Shown here in pieces: positions 11,434 to 19,936 of a stretch of DNA of 64,000 bases. Position numbers and translations under genes: made by a program. This stretch comes from Desulfospira joergensenii DSM 10085 (GTDB lineage Bacteria > Desulfobacterota > Desulfobacteria > Desulfobacterales > Desulfobacteraceae), in the NCBI RefSeq assembly GCF_000420085.1, contig NZ_ATUG01000001.1:1-64000 (forward strand). The letters are read 5' to 3'. Below the pieces are notes generated by a model. It had not been told where the DNA came from. It saw nothing but the letters and a program-made list of their open reading frames with translations, and made no database searches. Every line of letters begins with the position of its first letter. Position 1 is the stretch's first letter.

Positions 11434-11510
11434 CGGCTGTTTTTCGCCAAAACAGCCTTAAATTCAGCATAAATCGTGACTTGAGTACCACTAGGGTAAT
11501 AATTTGTCAA
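11434..11510 (-). promoter_or_regulatory. Possible atp operon promoter and leader hairpin
   Basis: On the minus strand TTGACA (complement of 11505-11510) is followed after 17 bases by TACTCA with a TG extended -10 dinucleotide (to 11482). The -35 is consensus but the -10 is weak. Downstream, 11435-11443 and 11449-11457 form a perfect 9-bp inverted repeat (GGCTGTTTT/AAAACAGCC) that would fold in the leader about 55 bases before the first atp start. It has no adjacent T-run, so it is not a classical terminator. Confidence 0.35.
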
Positions 11511-11587
11511 CACGGAATAATAAAAACTTTGGGCCCCTGACAAGCCCTTTGCGACGGCCTGTTTATCCGGATGATATCGCCCCTTTA

Positions 11588-12694
11588 CTAGCCTGAAAAT
11601 TTGCGCATGCTGATATTTAAAAGGATGCCGAATCCCGCCATATTCGTAATCACCGAGGATCCCCCGTAGGACACCAGAGGCAGGGGAACTCCCACCACGG
11701 GCATGAGCCCCATGACCATTCCGATATTGATGAAAATCTGCCAGAAAATCATGATGGTCACCCCAAAGGCGAGAATCGACCCGAACATGGAACGGCAGGT
11801 ATAGGCGATATTGAGTCCCCAGAAAAGAAGGATAAAGTAGAGGATCAAGAGCACGCTGCATCCCATGAGACCCCACTCTTCGGCAAGGACCGAAAGAATA
11901 AAATCCGTGTGCTGCTCCGGAAGAAAGGAAAGGGCGTTCTGTGTCCCCTGCAGGAACCCCTTGCCCGTGATCATGCCCGAACCAATGGCAATCTTTGACT
12001 GGATAATGTGGTAACCGGCACCCAGGGGGTCCCGGTCCGGATCGAGAAAGGTCATGATCCTCATTTTCTGATAGTCCTTGAGCCCCACAAACCAGACCAG
12101 GGGAACGATGAGCAGACCCAGCCCCAGAAAGGTAAAAAACACCCGTTTTTCAACTTTAATGAACAGGGTGATGGACCCGGCGATGAGCAGAAGAAGAAGC
12201 CCGGTTCCCAGATCCGGCTGGATAACGATGAGACAGAAGGGAATCAGACATATCACCGCCGGCTTTACAAGATTTCTAAATCCCAGCCCCTCCTGGGAGA
12301 CAATATTGGAGTAGAGGGACGCCAGGCTGATAATCAGGGCGATTTTCATGAGTTCCGAGGGCTGGACCCGGATGGCGCCCAGCACAAGCCAGCGTTGGGA
12401 ACCGCCGCCCGTGTGACCGAAAACCTGAACAGCGATGAGCATGGCCACGCAGAGTCCGTAGATCAGAGAATTTAGTTTGTCAAACTGCCTGAAATCGATC
12501 ACCAGGATGCTCAGCATCACCAGAAACCCGGCCCCCATCCAGATCACCTGTTTCTTGAACAGATAATGAATGCCGCTCTCCCCATACCCTGCGGTCACTG
12601 CAGAGTAGAGAATGACCAGGCCGGCTCCTCCTATGAGCAGAACCACCACCAGGAATCCCCAATCGAAATTTTCTATCAGCCGCCTGTCAAACAT
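11588..12694 (-). CDS. rodA: Rod-shape SEDS peptidoglycan glycosyltransferase RodA
   Basis: 368 residues, about ten membrane helices, FtsW/RodA/SpoVE family. The late conserved loop is present (GLMPVVGVPLPLVSYGGSSV, about 335-354), as is the PSELMKIA segment (about 112-119) in the central catalytic loop. RodA polymerises glycan strands for lateral wall growth in partnership with PBP2. Last gene of the mreB-mreC-mreD-mrdA-rodA operon, 40 bases after mrdA. Its neighbours favour RodA over FtsW. Confidence 0.95.
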   Translation of the reverse strand: MFDRRLIENFDWGFLVVVLLIGGAGLVILYSAVTAGYGESGIHYLFKKQVIWMGAGFLVMLSILVIDFRQFDKLNSLIYGLCVAMLIAVQVFGHTGGGSQRWLVLGAIRVQPSELMKIALIISLASLYSNIVSQEGLGFRNLVKPAVICLIPFCLIVIQPDLGTGLLLLLIAGSITLFIKVEKRVFFTFLGLGLLIVPLVWFVGLKDYQKMRIMTFLDPDRDPLGAGYHIIQSKIAIGSGMITGKGFLQGTQNALSFLPEQHTDFILSVLAEEWGLMGCSVLLILYFILLFWGLNIAYTCRSMFGSILAFGVTIMIFWQIFINIGMVMGLMPVVGVPLPLVSYGGSSVITNMAGFGILLNISMRKFSG

Positions 12695-12734
12695 AGGTCT
12701 GTCCCGTTAAAACGCCCGGTATAAAAAACCGGAG

Positions 12735-14597
12735 TTATTCAGGAATATCCTCCTTTATTTTTTCGTCTCCCCCGGACCCGTCAACTCCCAGGTACTGCCG
12801 GATCAATGCCCCGGCAACAGGTGCAGCCGTGCTGGACCCATGCTCCCCGTGCTCAATGATCACGGAAATGGCAATCTTCGGATCTTCGGAAGGGGCATAG
12901 CAGACAAACCAGGCATGGTCCTGCAACTCCCGGCCAAGGCTTTCATTGTCGAATTTCTCCCCCTTTTTTCTGGAGAAGACCTGGGCAGTACCGGTTTTTC
13001 CCGAGATATCCACTCCCTTTATCCGGATGCCCCTTGCCGTACCCCGGTTTCCCTGGACAACCTGATAAAGCCCTTTTCTCACCAGATCCAGAGTGTCCTC
13101 GCCGGCGGGCAGGCCTCCGATGATCTCGGGCTCTATTTTCTTGATCACATTGCCCTTGGTGTCCATAATGGATTTTACAACCCTGGGTTTGTAAAGGGTC
13201 CCGCGGTTTCCCACGGCTGCGATGAATACGGCCATCTGCATCGGGGTCACCAGGTTAAACCCCTGGCCGATGCTGATGGATAGGGTTTCTCCGGCCTGCC
13301 AGGGTTCTTTGAACCGTTTCTTTTTCCAGGCAGCCGTGGGAATCAGGCCGGACCTTTCATGGTCGAGATCGACTCCGGTCCGCTGGCCGAGTCCGCATCC
13401 CCTGGCGTACTGGGCCAGTTTGTCCACCCCCAGCTTTTCCCCGGCCTGGTAATAAAAGACATCGCAGGATTGGGTCAGGGCATCCACCACAGACAAATCG
13501 CCATGACCGTATTTGCTCCAGCAATTGTAACGCCGGTTGCCGAACCGGTAAAATCCCGGACAGAACGTGGTGGTGTGCGGATCAATCACCTTTTCTTCCA
13601 GGGCGGCCAGGGTGGTGAGAATCTTATAGGTCGATGCCGGGGGATACTCGGCCTGGATGGCCTTGTTGTTCATGGGCCGGCCCGGGTCATCCATGAGGGC
13701 CCTCCATTTCTTTGTGGAGATCCCCCCGATAAAATCATTCTGGTCAAACCCCGGGGCACTGGCCATGACCAGCACGTCCCCGTTGGTAGGATCAAGGGCA
13801 ACCACGGATCCCTGCTGGCCCTCAAGCAGTTTTTCGGCCGTCTGCTGAAGTTCCAGATCCAGGGAGAGGTAAAGGTCGTTTCCCGAAACAGGCTCCACCC
13901 GTTCGAGTTCCTTGATCACCCTGCCGTTGACGTCCACCTCCACCTGGCGCCCTCCCCTCCTTCCCTGGAGAAAGAATTCAAAGCTCTTTTCAATCCCGTA
14001 CCGGCCAATGGCATCCTGGGCTTTCACGTTGGGGTATTTCCCGGAATCGAGTTCTTCCCGGTTGATCTGTCCCAGATAACCGAGAAGATGGGAGGCGGTT
14101 TTGGGGTAGATATAATGACGGGTGGGCTCAATATCGATCTGGATGCCGGGCAAATCAAACTTATGGGCCTCTACAATGGCCAGCTGATCCCTTGAAACGT
14201 CTTTTTCCAGGGTGATGGGTTTGTAAAAGGCCGACCTTCCCGCCTTGGAGATATTTTCCATCAAATCCTCAAAGGGAACCCGGATCAGGGAGGAAAGCTT
14301 TTGGACCGTTTCCTCCAATGGACGGGCATCCTCCAGAACGATATTCAGATCAAAGGCCGGGCGGTTGTCCACCAGCAGTTTCATATTCCTGTCATAGATC
14401 AGCCCCCTGGAGGATTTAATGCTCTTGAGCCGGATACAATTGGTTTCAGACAGACGCCGAAACTCCTCTCCCTTGATGAGCTGAAGGTAAATCAATCTCA
14501 AAAACAAAAGGACAAAAATCATGAGAATGAAAAGGCTCACTCCCATGAGTCTCTGTTTGAGCCAGTCCCTGTCCTGATTTTTGGTTAAACTGCCCAA
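12735..14597 (-). CDS. mrdA: Penicillin-binding protein 2 (rod-shape transpeptidase)
   Basis: About 620 residues: one N-terminal membrane helix (LFILMIFVLLFLRLIYLQLI), a dimerisation domain and a C-terminal transpeptidase domain. Active-site motifs are PPASTYK (S-x-x-K), SCD (S-x-N equivalent) and SGKTGTA (KTG). PBP2 cross-links the glycan made by RodA in the periplasm. An ATG at 14648 in the same frame would overlap mreD by 50 bases. I prefer the TTG at 14597, right after the mreD stop, because an AGGGA ribosome-binding site lies 5 bases upstream. PPAST replaces the more usual PPGST. Confidence 0.94.
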   Translation of the reverse strand: MGSLTKNQDRDWLKQRLMGVSLFILMIFVLLFLRLIYLQLIKGEEFRRLSETNCIRLKSIKSSRGLIYDRNMKLLVDNRPAFDLNIVLEDARPLEETVQKLSSLIRVPFEDLMENISKAGRSAFYKPITLEKDVSRDQLAIVEAHKFDLPGIQIDIEPTRHYIYPKTASHLLGYLGQINREELDSGKYPNVKAQDAIGRYGIEKSFEFFLQGRRGGRQVEVDVNGRVIKELERVEPVSGNDLYLSLDLELQQTAEKLLEGQQGSVVALDPTNGDVLVMASAPGFDQNDFIGGISTKKWRALMDDPGRPMNNKAIQAEYPPASTYKILTTLAALEEKVIDPHTTTFCPGFYRFGNRRYNCWSKYGHGDLSVVDALTQSCDVFYYQAGEKLGVDKLAQYARGCGLGQRTGVDLDHERSGLIPTAAWKKKRFKEPWQAGETLSISIGQGFNLVTPMQMAVFIAAVGNRGTLYKPRVVKSIMDTKGNVIKKIEPEIIGGLPAGEDTLDLVRKGLYQVVQGNRGTARGIRIKGVDISGKTGTAQVFSRKKGEKFDNESLGRELQDHAWFVCYAPSEDPKIAISVIIEHGEHGSSTAAPVAGALIRQYLGVDGSGGDEKIKEDIPE

Positions 14598-14598
14598 A

Positions 14599-15123
14599 TT
14601 AATCCCTGTATTTCCGTATGATGTTCTTTTTAAGGGTATGGCCCGCAATATGCCATTGACTCCTGGATAGGTTGAGGAGCCAGAGGCTGGGCGGAATGAC
14701 GATCAGGGCCCATATGATCTGGTTGAGCAGCATGGAAAAGTCGGTCTGGGAGGCCCTGCCCTGGATGATGAATATGGAAAAAAAAATCAGGGCCTGCTGG
14801 ATGATGACGGAAACCATACTGATCACCAGAATAAAGACCACACTTTTCTGGAAGACAAATTGTTTGAGCAACTGGATGACCAGATAAATCCAGGCATAGG
14901 AAAAGACATGGTAGAAAAAGGCACATCCTGAAATACTGTCCATGATCAGGCCCATCAGGATAACGGCGGCCAGGACCCCGTAATGGGAATAGAGCAGGCT
15001 TAAAAATATGATATTGACGGTGACCAGATCAAAGCAGTGGGAAAACCATGGAAACGAAGGCAGGACAATGGTCTGAACGATGATAAAAAAAAGAGCCGAT
15101 ATGATGAAAAAAGCAAGGTTCAT
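14599..15123 (-). CDS. mreD: Rod-shape-determining protein MreD
   Basis: 174 residues, strongly hydrophobic with five to six predicted membrane helices and little else, as expected for MreD. It belongs to the inner-membrane elongasome and bridges MreC to RodA and PBP2. Identified mainly from hydropathy, size and position between mreC and mrdA; sequence identity in this family is generally low. Example helix: AAVILMGLIMDSISGCAFFY. Confidence 0.9.
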   Translation of the reverse strand: MNLAFFIISALFFIIVQTIVLPSFPWFSHCFDLVTVNIIFLSLLYSHYGVLAAVILMGLIMDSISGCAFFYHVFSYAWIYLVIQLLKQFVFQKSVVFILVISMVSVIIQQALIFFSIFIIQGRASQTDFSMLLNQIIWALIVIPPSLWLLNLSRSQWHIAGHTLKKNIIRKYRD

Positions 15124-15178
15124 TCAAGGATGTTCCGTTCATTGTACATGCAAAAGCCCTTGAAATCTGCCAAGGGGG

Positions 15179-15991
15179 TCAGTCTCCATTTTTTAACACA
15201 AGCACCTCTTCCAGTTTGTCAAAATCAACACTGGTCTCAATGGTGATATCCTGGAAAAGCTGGGAGTGTTCCTTTTTTACGTCGAGTATGCGGCCTATTT
15301 TCAAGCCCTTGGGAAAGACCTGATCCAGCCCGGATGAAACAATCATCTCACCGGGTTTGACCACATCTTTTCTCAGGGCGTAGACAAAGGTGCAGGTGTC
15401 TTTGTTGCTTCCCTTTACCATCCCCCGAACCCGGGTATTCTGAACCAGGGCATCCACTGCCGAGTTCCGGTCAATGATGAGCAAGACCCTGGAAAAGCTG
15501 TCCGCCACCTTGGTGATCTGCCCCACGATCCCTTCGGAAACCAGGACAGGGGCTCCTTTTTCCAGTCCGTCATTCCCGCCCTTGTCGATCATGATGGTTT
15601 TAAACCAGGGAGAGGGGTCCCTGGCAATGACCTGGGCCGCCACATAGGTGTCTGAAACCGACCGGGTAAAATTGACCAGTTTTTTCAATCTGGAATTTTC
15701 AAGTTCCAGTTCTTCATTCCGGTTCTGGATTTCCATGGTCCGGGAGAGTTTTAACCTGAGGTCTTTATTTTCCTCCACTGCATGGACCGACATGAAGTAG
15801 GTCTGCCACAGGGACTCGGCAATTCCCACGGTGCGGGTAAACAAAAATTGAAAGGGGGAAGTCAGGGTAATGGCAAATCTTTCCAGACCCGTGGCAGGCA
15901 CGGTCTGGCGGCTTGTCAGGGTAATCACCGTCAGGTTGACGGCAAGAAAAACTGCCAGGCCGATAAAGATAAACATTTTCCGTGAAAACAT
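15179..15991 (-). CDS. mreC: Rod-shape-determining protein MreC
   Basis: 270 residues: N-terminal membrane helix (about 6-24), a coiled-coil dimerisation segment (about 75-105) and a periplasmic double beta-barrel (about 115-265) containing VLVSEGIVGQITKVADSFSR. MreC scaffolds the elongasome and activates PBP2. It starts 4 bases after the mreB stop, so translation is probably coupled. Confidence 0.95.
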   Translation of the reverse strand: MFSRKMFIFIGLAVFLAVNLTVITLTSRQTVPATGLERFAITLTSPFQFLFTRTVGIAESLWQTYFMSVHAVEENKDLRLKLSRTMEIQNRNEELELENSRLKKLVNFTRSVSDTYVAAQVIARDPSPWFKTIMIDKGGNDGLEKGAPVLVSEGIVGQITKVADSFSRVLLIIDRNSAVDALVQNTRVRGMVKGSNKDTCTFVYALRKDVVKPGEMIVSSGLDQVFPKGLKIGRILDVKKEHSQLFQDITIETSVDFDKLEEVLVLKNGD

Positions 15992-15995
15992 TCGA

Positions 15996-17093
<1,098 letters not shown>

Positions 17094-17158
17094 CTAAAAG
17101 ATATTTGCTAACAAAATTGCATCTTTTTTACAAGAACAAAAGATGGGTCGCATCAGTT

Positions 17159-18265
17159 TTATAAAAAAAACAAAGCCGCGGCATCATGAATTTTCGGGCG
17201 GAACTTCTTGATCTCCTCATTGGCCCTGGACGGATAGGTCCGGTTGGTGAGGAGGATCACGATAAAATCCGACTCAGGATCGATCCAGAAAGAGGTCCCG
17301 GTAAACCCCAGGTGACCCACCGAGGCCCTGGAGAAAAACCTGCCCGCAGAGGACCGGGACGGTGACGGACTGTCAAATCCGGCCACCATGTCCTGGCCCC
17401 TGTATTTTTTTACAAAAGAGGCCAGCACCCCGGGACTCAGGACCTTGCATGACCGGTGGTGCAAGCCGTCCAGGACCTCACAGCAGAAGGCATGGATGGC
17501 CGGGGCATCCCCGAAAAGACCGGCATGTCCCTCGATTCCGCCCACGGCCCAGGCATTGTCGTCATCCACCTCACCGGTAAGGATTTTCCCCCGCCAGGGG
17601 CAGGACTGGGTGGATACCATGCGAAGCTTATTACCGGATTCCTTCACCGGTAGTTTATCAAACCCATCCCCTTCCCGGGCCTTGAGTTCCACAAAAAAAA
17701 GATCCCGGATGCCCAGGGGCTCATATATGAACCGGGCTGCGGCCCGGTCCAGTCTCAACTCCATAAGCCTTTCAATGACCCAGGCCAGAAACATGTATCC
17801 AAGATCGCTGTAATTCTGGTGTTTTCCGGGAGATCCTTCCAGGGGTTCCTTTAAAATCATATTCCGCAGATCCCTACGGGACATGGCACCGGTGCGGATC
17901 AGGGATCTGTAGTACTCCCGGTATGGAGGCAGACCCGAGGTGTGGCGCAGGAGCATATCAATGGTAATCCCTGCTTTGGGGCCGGATCCGGCCTCGAGAA
18001 TGACCTCCCCCAGTCTTGTTTCCAGCCCGAGTTTTCCTTGCTTCACCAGGATATTGATGAGGGCTGCCGTGGCCAGGGGCTTTGTCAGGGAGGCCAGGTC
18101 AAAGATCGAATCCTTTCTAACCCTACGGTTTTCTTTGGGATCGGCCATACCATAGGCTTCATGAAAGAGGATCTTCTTCCCCCTTGCCACCAGGATAACC
18201 CCTCCCGGAAACACGGATTCCCTGACTCCGTTTTCCATAATATCTCCGACAGGATTGGACCTCAT
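17159..18265 (-). CDS. Serine hydrolase, class C beta-lactamase-like fold
   Basis: About 368 residues of the beta-lactamase/PBP-like serine hydrolase family (EstB/AmpC-like). The catalytic SxxK is in DLASLTKPLATA (about 62-73), the YxN-like motif is YSDLGYMFL (about 160), and the third motif is HLGFTG (about 321). No clear signal peptide. The frame stays open to 18445, but that would overlap the upstream gene heavily; the ATG at 18265 leaves a 4-base gap after it. With the LD-carboxypeptidase next door, a role in cell-wall peptide turnover is plausible but inferred. Confidence 0.85.
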   Translation of the reverse strand: MRSNPVGDIMENGVRESVFPGGVILVARGKKILFHEAYGMADPKENRRVRKDSIFDLASLTKPLATAALINILVKQGKLGLETRLGEVILEAGSGPKAGITIDMLLRHTSGLPPYREYYRSLIRTGAMSRRDLRNMILKEPLEGSPGKHQNYSDLGYMFLAWVIERLMELRLDRAAARFIYEPLGIRDLFFVELKAREGDGFDKLPVKESGNKLRMVSTQSCPWRGKILTGEVDDDNAWAVGGIEGHAGLFGDAPAIHAFCCEVLDGLHHRSCKVLSPGVLASFVKKYRGQDMVAGFDSPSPSRSSAGRFFSRASVGHLGFTGTSFWIDPESDFIVILLTNRTYPSRANEEIKKFRPKIHDAAALFFL

Positions 18266-18269
18266 TGTC

Positions 18270-19148
18270 TTACTCCCACCTGATGGTTCGGGCCGAGGCG
18301 TCAACCTCCACCTTTCTGCCCATGACAAGGGAAAGGTTGCAGGGGCCGTGTCCCGATTTAAGTCCCATGAGTACCGGGATATTACAGGGTTCAAAGATCT
18401 CTGAAAAAATTTCAGGGATATACTCGGAATTCCTGCAATCCGCAAAGGAGCCGGCCACCAGGGCCCGGATCCCTTTAAAAAGGCCGGCCAGCCTCATCTG
18501 GGAGAGCATCCTGTCGATCTTATAAGCAGGCTCGCCCGTGTCCTCAAGGAATAAAACCGCTCCGCTGAAATCAGGCGGATACGGGGTTCCGATCATGTGG
18601 ACCAGGGTGGCCAGGTTGCCGCCTTTGAGTATCCCCCCTGCCCTGCCCGGCGCCAGACAGATTCCCTGTTCCAGTTCAATATCCAGGGGTTGATTGGACA
18701 GGGCCCGGACAAAAGAGGACAGGGTCTGGGAAGAGGCATCTGCCAGGGAAACCAGATTCGGCCCGTGGATCCCGGCAAGTCCGGCCCTCTGGATCAGGCT
18801 GTTCAGCAGGGCCGTGACATCGGAGAAACCGATAACCGGCTTGGGATGAGCCTGAATGCTTTTCCAGTCCAGATACTCGAGCATTCTCATGGATCCGAAT
18901 CCCCCCCGGGCAGCGATAATACCCTTGATGTCCGGAGCTTTGAACAGATCATTGAGGATACGGGCCCGAAGGGGGTCTTCCCCTGCCAGATACCTTTTTT
19001 TTTCAAAGACCCCCTCGGGTACATGGACCTTAAACCCAAGGTTCTCCAGGCGGGCTACCCCCTTTTCAAACCGGCCGGATTCAAACCGGGCCGAAGGAGC
19101 GGCCACCCCGATGGTATCCCCGGGTTTTACGGGTCGAAACTCTGGCAT
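18270..19148 (-). CDS. LD-carboxypeptidase (peptidase family S66)
   Basis: 292 residues, the normal length for LdcA/MccF-type proteins. The nucleophile lies in PVIGFSDVTALLNSL (Ser about 108), the acidic partner in FLEDTGEPAYKIDRM and the His in GLKSGHGPCNLSLVMG, making the S66 Ser-Glu-His set. LdcA releases the terminal D-Ala from the murein tetrapeptide during recycling; MccF-type members instead cleave microcin-like adenylates. No signal peptide, so cytoplasmic. Second of three tightly packed genes with the cupin and the serine hydrolase. Confidence 0.9.
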   Translation of the reverse strand: MPEFRPVKPGDTIGVAAPSARFESGRFEKGVARLENLGFKVHVPEGVFEKKRYLAGEDPLRARILNDLFKAPDIKGIIAARGGFGSMRMLEYLDWKSIQAHPKPVIGFSDVTALLNSLIQRAGLAGIHGPNLVSLADASSQTLSSFVRALSNQPLDIELEQGICLAPGRAGGILKGGNLATLVHMIGTPYPPDFSGAVLFLEDTGEPAYKIDRMLSQMRLAGLFKGIRALVAGSFADCRNSEYIPEIFSEIFEPCNIPVLMGLKSGHGPCNLSLVMGRKVEVDASARTIRWE

Positions 19149-19179
19149 TTCAAGTTCTCCACATAAGGGTCAATGGGTT

Positions 19180-19518
19180 TCAGGCGTTTGAGTTCCCCGG
19201 CAAATAATCCTTTCTCACCGGAGAAAAGACCTCAATGGCCACACTGTTTTCCAGTATCTCGGCCCTGTGTTCCACATCCCCGCCAATGCACCAGGAATCG
19301 CCCGGACCGGCCTCAAAAGAGTCATCACCGATGTGGAGAATAATTTTTCCGGAAACCAGATAACCGGTCTGCTCCTGGGCATGGGAATGGGCCGGCAGGC
19401 TGGCCCCCTTGGTGAGTTCAAACCGGGCCAGCAGACTCTTTTCCCCATGGACCAGGGTCTTCATCCTGATTCCCTCGACCGGCTCGGCATAGCCTTGCCG
19501 GGTATGGGTTGCAAACAT
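19180..19518 (-). CDS. Single-domain cupin protein
   Basis: 112 residues forming one cupin barrel. The first motif is HSHAQEQTGYLVSGKIILH (metal-binding His and Glu), the second is GDVEHRAEILENS (late His). These support a metal site. Substrate unknown; related proteins are often pectin-degradation (KdgF-like) or small-molecule-binding cupins. An excellent ribosome-binding site (GGAGGT) precedes the ATG. It is first in the three-gene unit, 31 bases before ldcA. Confidence 0.85.
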   Translation of the reverse strand: MFATHTRQGYAEPVEGIRMKTLVHGEKSLLARFELTKGASLPAHSHAQEQTGYLVSGKIILHIGDDSFEAGPGDSWCIGGDVEHRAEILENSVAIEVFSPVRKDYLPGNSNA

Positions 19519-19788
19519 ATATAAACCTCCCGTATCCGAATAATGTCCCTATTCCGCCTCTTCAAAACCTTTGCATGGGAAAGGCTGAACCCGACTATCT
19601 CACAAGTCGGCCTGCCACTCAAGCATGAAGAAAAAAAAGGACAGATGGGCGCCGGGAAGATATCCCCCATGGGACAAATGAATAAGAGGGGCTTTTCAAC
19701 CTGTTTTCACTGAAAACTATGTCTTTTTTGCGGCTTGATTCATAATGTCTTATAATGTTCCAGAAGCGGGTTTTAGATTTTCTTCCCG
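19519..19788. other. Intergenic region with no recognised gene
   Basis: Between the cupin start (minus) and the sulP regulatory leader (plus). Short open frames on the minus strand (for example 19619-19810) lack ribosome-binding sites and recognisable content. The cupin promoter presumably lies at its left end. I see no RNA gene or repeat here. Confidence 0.6.
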
Positions 19789-19815
19789 TTGACAAACAAA
19801 ATATCCTCATATAAT
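19789..19815 (+). promoter_or_regulatory. sigma-70-like promoter upstream of the SulP gene, with adjacent palindrome
   Basis: TTGACA (19789-19794) and TATAAT (19810-19815) are both consensus hexamers, but the spacer is a short 15 bases. A perfect 10-bp palindrome AGGTTAACCT (19817-19826) overlaps the expected start site and could be an operator. It points toward the permease gene. Confidence 0.55.
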
Positions 19816-19830
19816 TAGGTTAACCTGAGT

Positions 19831-19859
19831 CGCCAGATGCAAAACATCTGACGTTTTTT
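19831..19859 (+). terminator. Terminator-like hairpin in the sulP leader (possible attenuator)
   Basis: CGCCAGATG (19831-19839) pairs with CATCTGACG (19845-19853) with one mismatch around a 5-base loop, followed by six T residues. It lies only about 10-40 bases after the promoter and 78 bases before the permease ATG. With no gene upstream on this strand, it is either an attenuator or the end of a very short transcript. Confidence 0.5.
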
Positions 19860-19936
19860 AGATTTTAATGGACAAGGCCGAGGTGCTGTTGTTCAAAGAC
19901 ATAAAAAGACATACCATTTTAATCTAGGAGAAAAAC

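Noticed and set aside
19619..19810. 63-codon minus-strand frame upstream of the cupin gene
   Set aside because: No ribosome-binding site and no recognisable sequence; it overlaps the sulP promoter region.
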